NCBI RefSeq assembly: GCF_020404765.1
Contig: NZ_JAIVEM010000038.1
Span: 48,980 to 112,979, forward strand
Direction: 5' to 3'
Source of the DNA: Paenibacillus sp. BJ-4
GTDB taxonomy: Bacteria; Bacillota; Bacilli; Paenibacillales; Paenibacillaceae
Length of the DNA stretch: 64,000 nucleotides
Under the pieces are notes generated by a model. The model was not told the origin of the DNA. It made no database searches and saw only the letters and a list, made by a program, of their open reading frames with translations. Both the position numbers and the translations under genes were made by a program. The first letter of the stretch is position 1. Every line of letters starts with the position of its first letter. Below are positions 8,521 to 16,744 of the stretch, in pieces.

Positions 8521-9366
8521 ATGATGTCCCATAGTCAAAGAACGAAAGTTACTAATATCACGATCTTTATTGCACTGGCCATTGGAGCGATTGTGATGAT
8601 CGCGCCGCTGCTATGGATGCTGTCCACTTCGGTGAAGGAAAAGCAGGATGTCTTTGCACTTCCACCGGTATGGATACCAGAGGTGTTCCAGTTTAGCAAG
8701 TACAAGGAAATTTGGGAAGCAGGACCTCTGCTAAGCGGGATCAAGAACAGCGTGATTGTGGCTGTAAGTGTTACCGTGGTGGGTACCTTTACATCCAGCG
8801 TGGCTGCCTTTGCATTCGCAAAGCTGAGATTCCCTCATAAAAACAAACTGTTTCTTGCACTTATCGCATCTATGATGATTCCATATCCAACGGTTATGAT
8901 TCCGCAGTTTATGATGTTTTCCAAGCTAGGTTGGGTAGATACGCTGTTGCCTCTGATTGTTCCCGGTTTGTTTGGGAATGTAGTTATGATCTTTTTCCTG
9001 CGGCAGTATTTGCTCAGTGTACCGGATGCCATTATCGAAGCAGCTAAAATTGACGGCAGCTCTTATTTCCGACTATATTCGTCCATTACGTTCCCGCTCA
9101 TTAAGCCGGCAGTAGCGGCACAGCTTATTTTATGGTTCATGGGAATTTGGAACGATTATTTGGCACCGATTATCTACTTGAACTCACCAGAAACGCAGAC
9201 ATTGCAGCTGGTTATCGCGAATTTTAATGCGACTTATGCCATTCAGACAGACTATCCGCTTATTATGGCAGCTTCCATTATAGCGTTGTTACCTGTATTA
9301 ATTATATTCTTGATCTTCCAAAAACAAATTATTGAATCAGTTGCCATTTCCGGTGTCAAAGGATAA
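8521..9366 (+). CDS. Sugar ABC transporter permease, MalG/AraQ type
   Basis: A 281-residue permease with six membrane segments, the second half of the CUT1 channel. The EAA loop reads IIEAAKIDGSSYFRLYSSITFPLIKP. The N-terminal segment (IFIALAIGAIVMIAPLLWMLSTSVK) and the C-terminal ISGVKG end are typical of MalG-type subunits. The ATG at 8521 follows AAAGGAGTGAG. It lies 24 bp after the first permease and is followed at once by the GH43 lipoprotein gene, so uptake and cleavage appear to be made together. Confidence 0.9.
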   Translation: MMSHSQRTKVTNITIFIALAIGAIVMIAPLLWMLSTSVKEKQDVFALPPVWIPEVFQFSKYKEIWEAGPLLSGIKNSVIVAVSVTVVGTFTSSVAAFAFAKLRFPHKNKLFLALIASMMIPYPTVMIPQFMMFSKLGWVDTLLPLIVPGLFGNVVMIFFLRQYLLSVPDAIIEAAKIDGSSYFRLYSSITFPLIKPAVAAQLILWFMGIWNDYLAPIIYLNSPETQTLQLVIANFNATYAIQTDYPLIMAASIIALLPVLIIFLIFQKQIIESVAISGVKG

Positions 9367-9417
9367 GTGCGTCCATGGGAGTCACCGAGGAGCGATGGAA
9401 GACAGTCACGATATGTA

Positions 9418-10854
9418 ATGAATAAAGGAAGGAGGAGAAGAACAATTATGGTTATGCTGCTCATGCTAGGCCTATCCGGCTGTGGGGATAACACCCCGGA
9501 CCCAGTGTATCCGCAGGCTCCGCCTCCTGATCACTTGTATGATCAAAGTACGATAAACGATGAACAGCGCTGGACCATCAACAATGCACATGACCCGGCG
9601 ATTATTAAAACAGATCAGGGCTATTATGTATTCTCGACGGATGTAAAGACGGGTGGAGAGCTGAGGCCGGGTGTCATGGTGCGCAAATCGACCGACCTGA
9701 TTCACTGGAACTGGGTTCAGTATGCACTGCCCGGCATCCCCAAGGAAGCGGGAGCATGGTCATCAGCGACGAATCTGTGGGCACCGGACGTTATCAAGAT
9801 GGGTGATACTTATCGAATGTATTACTCCGCCTCCACCTTTGGCAGCACACGGTCAGCTATCGGATTGCAGACATCCAGCTCGCCGGAAGGTCCTTGGAAG
9901 GATGAGGGGCTGGTTGTTAAAACGGATGAGCATGACAAACTGAATGCGATTGATGCCAATCCTGTGCTGGATGCGGAGGGGAATCCGTGGATGGTGTACG
10001 GCTCTTTTTTTGGCGGTATTTACATTACACCGCTTGATCCCCAGACGGGGAAGCTCAAAGAGTCCGGTTATGGGCAAAATATCGCTGCCAGAGATCGGGC
10101 AACTGAAGACGGTGCTGTGGAAGGGCCTTACATTGTGTACAATCCAACCTTCCGTAAATATTACTTGTTTGTCTCATATGATTCCTTGTTTGTCTCATAT
10201 GATTCCTTGTTTGAGGATTACAATGTTCGCGTTGCCCGCTCGGATTTCATCACAGGACCGTACGTGGATATGAACGGACATGATATGGCAGATACCAGCT
10301 ATTTACCTCAATACGAGATTGGCAACAAGATACTGGGCGGTTATCGATTCAGCGAAGGAGAAGGCTGGGTTGCGCCAGGTCATAATTCCGTCCTGAAGGA
10401 TGGAGAGGATTATTATATGGTACATCATGCGCGGGGAGAGACGGATAAGAGCTGGCCGTACCTGCATGTACGCAAGATATTGTGGACGGCGGATGGCTGG
10501 CCTGTCGTATCACCGGAACGGTATGCAGGCGAAAAGGAGCAGGATATACCTCAAAGATTATTATCCGGCAGTTGGGAACGCATTGTGATGAAGCAGGAAG
10601 TGGACGGTCAGGTGGAGGCTGAACCACTCCGTCTGGAAGACGGAGGACGGGCAACCAGCGGAGTTCTTGAAGGCCAGTGGAGTTTTGATGGCAAGCGTAC
10701 TTTAACAATGGATTGGAGCGATACATCCGAAGGAACCAAGGAGCAACTGTTACTGCTTCCTTCATGGGACTGGGAGCTGGGTCGCCATACGCTAGTTTTT
10801 ACAGGTATGAACAATAAGGGAATTTCAATTTGGGGTAAGCATATCAGCGATTAA
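9418..10854 (+). CDS. GH43 lipoprotein, probable arabinan endo-1,5-alpha-L-arabinosidase
   Basis: A 478-residue secreted enzyme. MNKGRRRRTIMVMLLMLGLSGC is a lipoprotein signal with an LSGC lipobox. The GH43 five-blade propeller follows, with NNAHDPAIIK (catalytic base Asp), NLWAPDV, IDANPVLD (the Asp that tunes pKa) and EDGAVEGPYIVY (general acid Glu). The C-terminal 110 residues form a beta domain seen in Abn2-type endo-arabinanases. The start is chosen for the signal peptide; a GTG at 9367 and an ATG at 9448 are alternatives. A 21-bp unit is duplicated in frame within the gene, giving LFVSYDS twice just after the acid Glu. It should cut arabinan at the cell surface and feed the ABC importer. 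Confidence 0.82.
   Translation: MNKGRRRRTIMVMLLMLGLSGCGDNTPDPVYPQAPPPDHLYDQSTINDEQRWTINNAHDPAIIKTDQGYYVFSTDVKTGGELRPGVMVRKSTDLIHWNWVQYALPGIPKEAGAWSSATNLWAPDVIKMGDTYRMYYSASTFGSTRSAIGLQTSSSPEGPWKDEGLVVKTDEHDKLNAIDANPVLDAEGNPWMVYGSFFGGIYITPLDPQTGKLKESGYGQNIAARDRATEDGAVEGPYIVYNPTFRKYYLFVSYDSLFVSYDSLFEDYNVRVARSDFITGPYVDMNGHDMADTSYLPQYEIGNKILGGYRFSEGEGWVAPGHNSVLKDGEDYYMVHHARGETDKSWPYLHVRKILWTADGWPVVSPERYAGEKEQDIPQRLLSGSWERIVMKQEVDGQVEAEPLRLEDGGRATSGVLEGQWSFDGKRTLTMDWSDTSEGTKEQLLLLPSWDWELGRHTLVFTGMNNKGISIWGKHISD
10165..10206 (+). repeat. Perfect 21-bp in-frame tandem duplication in the GH43 gene
   Basis: The unit TTGTTTGTCTCATATGATTCC occurs twice back to back (10165-10185 and 10186-10206) with no mismatch, and a third partial copy (TTGTTTG) follows. 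It adds the seven residues LFVSYDS. Lack of divergence at wobble positions suggests a recent event. Confidence 0.95.
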
Positions 10855-10894
10855 AGGTATGAACTACATATTACACATAGAGGAGAGAAAAACC

Positions 10895-11866
10895 ATGAAT
10901 CAACCTGTACCTTTTATTAATCCGGTCATTGAGCAACGGGCAGACCCTTGGATCTACAAGCACAGTGATGGATACTATTATTTTACCGGCTCCGTGCCGG
11001 AGTATGACCGCATTGAGGTTCGGCGGGCCCGTACCATTCAAGGTTTGAATACGGCAGAGCCTGTCGCAGTGTGGCACAAGTATGAAACAGGTCCATTAAG
11101 CGCGAACATTTGGGCACCGGAAATTCATTTTATTCATGATAAATGGTACATTTATTTTGCAGCAGCTCGTACAACAGAAACGAAGGAAGGTCTGTTCGAC
11201 CACCGGATGTTTGTGCTGGAAAATGATTCTGCTAACCCTCTGGAAGGAGAATGGGTGGAGAAGGGACAGATCAAAACCCGATGGGAATCATTCGCTCTCG
11301 ATGCGACAACCTTCCAGCATAATGGAGTGCTGTATTATGTGTGGGCTCAGAAGGACCCGGACATTGTCGGTAATTCCAATCTGTACATTTCTGAAATGAG
11401 TAATCCGTGGACGCTGCGTGGTGAGCAAGTGATGATCTCTACCCCTGAATATGATTGGGAGGTCATTGGTTTTAAGGTGAATGAAGGAGCTGCGGTTCTG
11501 AAACGGAACGGGCGGATCTTTATCAGTTATTCAGCCAGCGCGACTGACCACAATTATTGCATGGGTCTGCTGACTGCGGATGAGAATGCAGATTTACTCG
11601 ATCCGAAATCGTGGACGAAGTCTCCTGTACCCGTATTCTGTACGAATGAGAAAACAGGTCAATTCGGACCAGGTCACAACAGCTTTACGGTTGCGCCTGA
11701 CGGTAGCGATTTTCTCGTGTACCACGCTCGCAATTATAAGGAAATTACAGGCGACCCGTTGTATGATCCCAATCGTCATACACGCGTGCAGCCGTTGAAC
11801 TGGAATGAAGATGGAACCCCTGACTTTGGTATTCCAGTACCAGACGGAGTACCCGTGGATAAATAA
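10895..11866 (+). CDS. Cytoplasmic GH43 alpha-L-arabinofuranosidase
   Basis: A 323-residue enzyme without a signal peptide. The GH43 propeller is marked by QRADPWIYKHSDGYYYFTGSVPEYDRIEVRRA, ANIWAPEIHFIHDKWYIYFAA, ALDATTFQHNG and EVIGFKVNEGAAVLKRNG, where the last Glu is the likely acid. The GPGHNSF segment near the end is also usual in this branch. The pattern resembles exo-1,5-alpha-L-arabinofuranosidases. The ATG at 10895 follows GAGGAGAG; an upstream in-frame start at 10859 lacks a site. It closes the operon and would cut imported arabino-oligosaccharides to arabinose in the cytoplasm. Confidence 0.85.
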   Translation: MNQPVPFINPVIEQRADPWIYKHSDGYYYFTGSVPEYDRIEVRRARTIQGLNTAEPVAVWHKYETGPLSANIWAPEIHFIHDKWYIYFAAARTTETKEGLFDHRMFVLENDSANPLEGEWVEKGQIKTRWESFALDATTFQHNGVLYYVWAQKDPDIVGNSNLYISEMSNPWTLRGEQVMISTPEYDWEVIGFKVNEGAAVLKRNGRIFISYSASATDHNYCMGLLTADENADLLDPKSWTKSPVPVFCTNEKTGQFGPGHNSFTVAPDGSDFLVYHARNYKEITGDPLYDPNRHTRVQPLNWNEDGTPDFGIPVPDGVPVDK

Positions 11867-11900
11867 GAAGTATAGTATTGATGCATATAACAAGGTAAAT

Positions 11901-11941
11901 AAGATATCTTCCAAGCTAAAGGCTAGGGGATATCTTTTTTT
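11901..11941 (+). terminator. Terminator of the arabino-oligosaccharide operon
   Basis: AAGATATC and GATATCTT close a hairpin with inner pairs (CC/GG, AGC/GCT) and are followed by a run of seven T residues. Confidence 0.8.
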
Positions 11942-12123
11942 CATTCGTGAATGCAAAGGCAATTCTGTTTTGTTCATCATTTGATTGATAAAAATGTTTA
12001 ATATTTTCCACGGGATGGAAACTGCAAATGTATGGTAAAGTGTAGTTTATAAAGGAATTTATCCAAGAGTTTTTTCCAAAGTCTCATGTGCATACCGAAT
12101 CCGAATCACACGAGGTGAGAAAA

Positions 12124-14211
12124 ATGCTGCAATCATTAAAAGCCATTGCTAACTATCGGAAAGAAAATGATCTGGCCTGGGATATGCCCACTTGGCTGAA
12201 GCTGCTTGTTTCGGCTGAGGAGCGTATTGTCAATCTGGAGCGCATCCGCTCCATAGGAGAGCTCAAGGATGCCAATCCTGTCCTGGATTATGTGGAGCGT
12301 ACGCTGCTCATTTTGGACGGTCTCCCATTGTCTTTCTGGATTAAAGAGCTGCTGGAGGATGTGCTGGTATGGTCTGAGACGGCCAAAGGGGGTACAGGCC
12401 GTGAACGTCTGCGCTGGCAGCAGGAGGGCATTAATTTATTTGTACATAATATCGGCTCTTCCCAACTATATGTCAGACAGGCTCAAGCGGAGTCCCCTGC
12501 GTATCCGCGCAACAGCATGACCCGGATTTTGATTGAGACGCACGGACTTATCGGACAGTATATACGGGGCGAAATTCCTTTTTCGGAAAATCGGCCGTTG
12601 CTGGAAATTACTCGGAAGGGCTGGCTAAGCGCCGAGGAGCTGGAGCTTGTTTTACGCGCTCTGAACGAATGCATTATCGCCGGGGTAGATCCTGCTCTAT
12701 GGGAGCAGGTACGGAGTGAAGTGGAGCAGTTGATCGGCTGGATCGCATGGGATAACGTGCCTGTGGTTTGGGGCGTAAAAGAACGGCTGCAGAGATTGCG
12801 GTCCGTTTCTATTCATGAAGGGGAGCCGTTTGAACAGGCTTACGAGGAGTTAAAGCGTGAGCTAAATGTGGAAAAGGCGCTTGCTCCGCTGGAGAATCGC
12901 ACGCTTTGGTATGTAGAGTCAGCTTTGCAGGATTTTTCGCTTGAAGAGCTGGTAAAGGTGTTTTTGCTCGCGCTGAGAGAGGAAACGGGACAGGAGCAGC
13001 CAGCTACGGTACGTCATATCAGCTTTGAATCTCTCATGAACACGATGTATTATGATTATCGTGGTGTCAAGAAAATTAACATATACAAAAAACGAATGAT
13101 TGAAAAATATCTGAGTGCGCTGTCCTGGCAGGATCTTTTAAAAGGAAAGCGGAAGCATAACCCTCATTTGAATGTGATCGTGGAGCATAAGGAGGAGCTG
13201 CCGAGTACTGTATTTTTTAATTTTGCATTTTCATCTGCGGCTGAGAAGCTGATTGACTTCTGTATTGAGGCAGAAAAAACGCCGCTGTATGATAAGGCCG
13301 TATTGCTGCTGTTCGATCTGTTTGGCTTACGGCGTGATGCTTATGATCGTTTTCATAATGAGGAAACGTATCTTACGGATATGAATCAGACTGTAGATTA
13401 CAAAAGGGTCATTCTGGACTACGTGACCGGAACCCGTATTCTGGACATTGGACCTGGCGGGGGCGTGCTGCTGGATCTGATTGAGCAGGAAAGGCCGGAT
13501 GCAAAGCCGCTGGGGCTTGATATCTCAGTGAATGTTATTGAAGCACTTAAACGGAAAAAGCAATTGGAGGGTCACCGTTGGGATGTGATCAAAGGGGATG
13601 CGCTCCGATTGGAGGAATTTGTAGAGACGGGGAGCATGGACACGGTCATTTTTTCTACCATTCTCCATGAACTGTATTCTTACATCGAACGAGATGGGAC
13701 CCGGTTCAATCCGCAAACAGTGGAGGCTGCTCTGGAGAGCGCCTATCGTGTGCTGGCACCCGGCGGACGCATCATTATTCGTGACGGTATTATGACTGAA
13801 CCGACAGAACAGCGCAGACGTATCCGATTCCTGGAGCCGGACGGGATGGAATGGCTGATGCGTTATGCCGAAGATTTTGCAGGTCGCCAACTTGAAATGG
13901 AGCGTGTGAGTGAGTCTGAGGCTGTATTGCCTGTGAACGATGCGATGGAATTTCTGTACACCTATACCTGGGGAGCAGAAGCCTATGTGCATGAAGTGCA
14001 GGAGCAGTTTGGTTATTTTACCCCTTCACAGTATGAGGAGTGTATTCGTAACACACTTGGATCACAGGCGATTATTCGGGTGAACCGCCACTATTTACAG
14101 GAGGGTTATACCAAGGCGTTGTCCAAGCGTGTTGAGCTAACAGACGAGCAGGGACAGCCGGTTCCTTTGCCAGACAGTACCTGTCTGATTGTGATTGAGA
14201 AGCCGCAATAG
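12124..14211 (+). CDS. Large protein with a C-terminal SAM-dependent methyltransferase domain
   Basis: A 695-residue soluble protein. Residues about 425-600 form a class I methyltransferase core: RILDIGPGGGVLLDLI (motif I, 438 onward), LGLDIS as the acidic end of strand 2, and VLAPGGRIIIRDG later. The first 420 residues are mostly helical and match no family I know; they hold an SFESLMNTMYYDYRGVKKINIYKKRM segment. A tail of about 90 residues follows the core. The ATG at 12124 lies just after GAGGTGAG; an in-frame ATG at 12088 has no site. It stands alone between two terminators. The substrate is unknown; the domain order suggests that the N-terminal part chooses the target. Confidence 0.8.
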   Translation: MLQSLKAIANYRKENDLAWDMPTWLKLLVSAEERIVNLERIRSIGELKDANPVLDYVERTLLILDGLPLSFWIKELLEDVLVWSETAKGGTGRERLRWQQEGINLFVHNIGSSQLYVRQAQAESPAYPRNSMTRILIETHGLIGQYIRGEIPFSENRPLLEITRKGWLSAEELELVLRALNECIIAGVDPALWEQVRSEVEQLIGWIAWDNVPVVWGVKERLQRLRSVSIHEGEPFEQAYEELKRELNVEKALAPLENRTLWYVESALQDFSLEELVKVFLLALREETGQEQPATVRHISFESLMNTMYYDYRGVKKINIYKKRMIEKYLSALSWQDLLKGKRKHNPHLNVIVEHKEELPSTVFFNFAFSSAAEKLIDFCIEAEKTPLYDKAVLLLFDLFGLRRDAYDRFHNEETYLTDMNQTVDYKRVILDYVTGTRILDIGPGGGVLLDLIEQERPDAKPLGLDISVNVIEALKRKKQLEGHRWDVIKGDALRLEEFVETGSMDTVIFSTILHELYSYIERDGTRFNPQTVEAALESAYRVLAPGGRIIIRDGIMTEPTEQRRRIRFLEPDGMEWLMRYAEDFAGRQLEMERVSESEAVLPVNDAMEFLYTYTWGAEAYVHEVQEQFGYFTPSQYEECIRNTLGSQAIIRVNRHYLQEGYTKALSKRVELTDEQGQPVPLPDSTCLIVIEKPQ

Positions 14212-14261
14212 GGCTGGAATTATTAATAGTTGGAGTTGCTAGATATTTGTTGAACAAGAGG

Positions 14262-14303
14262 ATGCCTTCTGATTTGCGCCATGCGCGATTAGAAGGCATT
14301 TTT
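14262..14303 (+). terminator. Rho-independent terminator after the methyltransferase gene
   Basis: ATGCCTTCT (14262-14270) pairs perfectly with AGAAGGCAT (14291-14299), with an inner GCGC/GCGC stem and five T residues after it. Confidence 0.85.
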
Positions 14304-14330
14304 AGAAAATAACGGAAGGTGTGTTCATGT

Positions 14331-14852
14331 ATGTCCTCGCATGTGGAGATATCCGAATATGATCCGCAGTGGGCGAAGGAGTATGCGCGGGAGCGAACGA
14401 AAATTATAGAGGCTCTCGGAGAACTATGCATCGGCATAGAGCATATCGGCAGTACGTCCGTTCCTGGTCTGGGAGCCAAGCCTATTATTGATATGATGGC
14501 TGGGGTGGAGGATTTGGCAAATATTCAATCCGATCATCATGAGCGCTTGCTTGGTAATGGATATGAATATGTACCTAAGCCTGATTTTCCAGAGCGGGCT
14601 TTCTTTCGCCGTGGAGAATGGGGAGCAGGCACTCATCATTTACATATTTATAAGTATAAAGGAGAGCATTGGCAGAATCATCTGCTGTTCCGTAACTATT
14701 TACAGTCACATCCAAAAAGCTTGCGGGCGTACAATGACCTGAAAAAAGACCTGGCGCAGCAATTCACATATGATCGTGCAGCATATACCGAAGCCAAAGG
14801 GCCGTTCATTCGGCAGATTATTGAGCAGGCACGGCATGAAAAGCCCATTTAG
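14331..14852 (+). CDS. GrpB family (UPF0157) nucleotidyltransferase-fold protein
   Basis: A 173-residue protein of the GrpB/UPF0157 family, which shares the nucleotidyltransferase fold and is found alone or fused to dephospho-CoA kinase. Marks are EISEYDPQWAKEYARERTKI at the start, IEHIGSTSVPGLGAKPIIDMMAGV near residue 40 and HHLHIYKYKGEHWQNHLLFRNYL later. The GS and the Asp pair in the early motifs fit the metal-binding site of the fold. The ATG at 14331 follows GGAAGGTG. The cellular substrate is not known. It appears to be a single-gene unit after a terminator. Confidence 0.85.
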   Translation: MSSHVEISEYDPQWAKEYARERTKIIEALGELCIGIEHIGSTSVPGLGAKPIIDMMAGVEDLANIQSDHHERLLGNGYEYVPKPDFPERAFFRRGEWGAGTHHLHIYKYKGEHWQNHLLFRNYLQSHPKSLRAYNDLKKDLAQQFTYDRAAYTEAKGPFIRQIIEQARHEKPI

Positions 14853-14871
14853 AGAGAAGCCAAAAGCAGAT

Positions 14872-14901
14872 TTGTTTTTGTTGACCAGTTTTGCATATAA
14901 T
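14872..14901 (+). promoter_or_regulatory. SigA-like promoter of the PhnB-like gene
   Basis: TTGTTT (14872-14877) and TATAAT (14896-14901) are 18 bp apart, about 50 bp before the start codon. Confidence 0.45.
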
Positions 14902-14949
14902 ACAGGAGAAGTGGCTGGGTGAACCTAATATAAAGGAGCTGTGTTGAAG

Positions 14950-15375
14950 ATGTCAAAACGTTTGATTCCTTACATCACAATGAATGGAAATGCAAAAGAA
15001 GCAATCGAATTTTATGAAAAGGCATTGGATGCGCAACTGCTTTTTATTCAAACCTTTGGCGATATGCCGGAAAACCCTGACTTTCCGATTCCCGAAGAGA
15101 TCAAGGAACGTGTTGGACATGCTACCCTTAAAGTTGGTGAGACAGAGCTTATGTTTTCCGATACCTTTCCCGGATCGCCGTTCAGCAGTGGGAACCAGGT
15201 GAGCATCTGTATTACAACCGACAGTGTGGAGCAAGCCCGAAAAATGTTTGATGCTTTACAGCAAGGAGGACAGGTGGGTATGCCCTTGCAAGAAACCCAT
15301 TTTAGTCCTGCCTATGGGAATGTCACAGATAAGTTTGGTGTCACCTTTCAAATTTTCACAGAGGCTCGATCATAA
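14950..15375 (+). CDS. PhnB-like VOC superfamily protein
   Basis: A 141-residue glyoxalase/bleomycin-resistance superfamily protein of the PhnB-like branch. It begins RLIPYITMNGNAKEAIEFYEKALDA, the usual opening, and carries VGHATLKVGETELMFSDTFPG and a closing HFSPAYGNVTDKFGVTFQIF. Such proteins form a paired beta-alpha-beta-beta-beta fold; activity of most members is unknown. GTG (14941) and TTG (14944) are in frame, but the ATG at 14950 has the best distance from AAAGGAG. A SigA-like promoter precedes it and a terminator follows, so it is probably monocistronic. Confidence 0.85.
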   Translation: MSKRLIPYITMNGNAKEAIEFYEKALDAQLLFIQTFGDMPENPDFPIPEEIKERVGHATLKVGETELMFSDTFPGSPFSSGNQVSICITTDSVEQARKMFDALQQGGQVGMPLQETHFSPAYGNVTDKFGVTFQIFTEARS

Positions 15376-15383
15376 ACAATGGA

Positions 15384-15425
15384 AAACGGTCAGATTTCGC
15401 TATTTAGGCGATCTGGCCGTTTTTT
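15384..15425 (+). terminator. Bidirectional-looking terminator after the PhnB-like gene
   Basis: AAACGGTCAGAT (15384-15395) pairs with ATCTGGCCGTTT (15411-15422), followed by T residues. The A-run before the first arm would serve the convergent ankyrin remnant. Confidence 0.8.
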
Positions 15426-15441
15426 GCATGAATGCCCTCGT

Positions 15442-15658
15442 TCAAGATATTGCATCAATATCGGCTCCATGATCCAAAAGGACTTGCACAGCATTAGCAT
15501 GACCGTCATGTGCTGCAAATCCCAATAGAGCAAGTCCATCGCTATTTTCAGTGTGGGTTACGCTTGGGTAAGATTCCAGAAACTCCCTTAACCGTAGAAC
15601 ATCCCCTGATTGTGCCGCCTGAAATGCCTCATTAATGACGTGAATAAGTTCTATTCAT
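15442..15658 (-). pseudogene. Truncated ankyrin-repeat gene with a broken or AUA start
   Basis: A minus-strand frame too short for routine calling encodes ELIHVINEAFQAAQSGDVLR, a TENSDGLALLGFAAHDGHANAVQVLLDHGADID repeat and then a stop. The second part is a canonical ankyrin repeat. A strong ribosome site (AAGGAGG) lies 4 nt before an ATG at 15658, but that ATG is one base out of frame and meets a stop after eight codons. The coding frame instead begins with ATA at 15654, about 8 nt after the site. Normal ankyrin proteins of this kind have several repeats; here the gene ends against the terminator of the convergent gene. Either it is a decayed remnant or the start is unusual. Confidence 0.6.
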
Positions 15659-15707
15659 TAAGCCTCCTTTTCAATCATAGCACTATGCTTTTTTTTGAAA
15701 ATCAAAT

Positions 15708-16529
15708 ATGCATACTTATAGTATGGGTGGAACTTTCTTTGATGATCAAAATGGAGACCTGACGAGGTTGACGATGTTAGTCCCTAACGAGATTTTGTCT
15801 GTATGGGAAAAGTTTAATACCTTTCCGATGGAGACGTTAACGAAAGCTTGGTTTTATAGGAAAACGGATGGAAAGAAACAGAGAGATGTGTCTTTAATGA
15901 AGGAGCACCATGAGCGGTATGGGATTACAGGTAATTGTTTTGACTTAGCGATATGGCTGCTGCACGAGTTTGAAAAAGAAGGAATTGAAGCTTATCCCAT
16001 CGGCCATGATTTAGGGACAACAGAGGCACACGTCGCTGTAATCGCTAAAAATGAAGATGGCAGACGTTATTTATGCGACTTGGGAGACCAATGGTTGATT
16101 CCAGTATTAGTAGATGCAGATCATCCAAGCTTTACATCAGAGAGATTAACAGGCTTTTTTCCAGCAGCAGAAATTGAGGTCCAACTGCATCAGGATACGG
16201 TTACAATCTTATATCACAGACCTAATGGTAGAATGAGTAGTCAGAAGTTCGATCTTGTACCCTTGGAACTCTCATCATTTTGGAAGGCGGCGGAAATTTC
16301 TCAGAACACGATAAAAAAGTCGCCTTTGCTAGAATGCAGGATTTCATATTTATCAGAAATTGCACATTGGGAGTTTTATAACTGGTCAAGTTTTCTTAGT
16401 ACGACGGCTGGAATGATAAATGAACCTGAGATAAAGGATATTAAAGCATGGTGTGATCGACTCCATCAAAAAACAGGGTATGATAAGGATTTTCTTTTGG
16501 AAGTACTACAAATATACAAAGATATGTGA
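15708..16529 (+). CDS. Arylamine N-acetyltransferase-like / transglutaminase-fold protein
   Basis: A 273-residue protein with the order Cys-His-Asp expected for the NAT/transglutaminase fold: GNCFDLAIWLLHEFEKEG (Cys near residue 77), TTEAHVAVIAKNEDGRRYLCDLGDQW (His near 108, Asp near 124). The fold and triad fit arylamine N-acetyltransferases, which move an acetyl group from acetyl-CoA, but overall similarity seems low and the activity is not certain. No good ribosome site precedes the ATG at 15708; the ATG at 15774 follows GAGG at 6 nt and may be the true start, which would still keep the triad. It has no clear operon partner. Confidence 0.6.
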   Translation: MHTYSMGGTFFDDQNGDLTRLTMLVPNEILSVWEKFNTFPMETLTKAWFYRKTDGKKQRDVSLMKEHHERYGITGNCFDLAIWLLHEFEKEGIEAYPIGHDLGTTEAHVAVIAKNEDGRRYLCDLGDQWLIPVLVDADHPSFTSERLTGFFPAAEIEVQLHQDTVTILYHRPNGRMSSQKFDLVPLELSSFWKAAEISQNTIKKSPLLECRISYLSEIAHWEFYNWSSFLSTTAGMINEPEIKDIKAWCDRLHQKTGYDKDFLLEVLQIYKDM

Positions 16530-16590
16530 CTCAGTATGCAGAGATGACTATAACACGTTCTTAGATGATGTCTGTATGGTTTGTAAATAT

Positions 16591-16711
16591 AAAGCGAAGC
16601 GTTCGCCTTTGCCGGGGATTCTAACCTTATAACTAATTCAAAAAGAATCCCCTGGCAACTGCGATCGGAAGAACCATCCACTCGCGGAGCGGCCCTCTTC
16701 AGCGTCACCTA
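16591..16711. repeat. Palindromic noncoding element, candidate dispersed repeat
   Basis: This gap holds a compact GC-rich unit: a GCGAA-GCG-TTCGC mini-hairpin, a long stem of TTGCC plus GGGGATTCT against AGAATCCCC plus GGCAA with one bulged base, and a GATCGGAAG block with a GC-rich tail. It has no T-tract and does not look like a terminator. The modular layout recalls REP-like elements in Paenibacillus intergenic spaces; copies elsewhere cannot be checked here. Confidence 0.45.
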
Positions 16712-16744
16712 AACAAACTATTTTCACATATACCTATCTATGAT

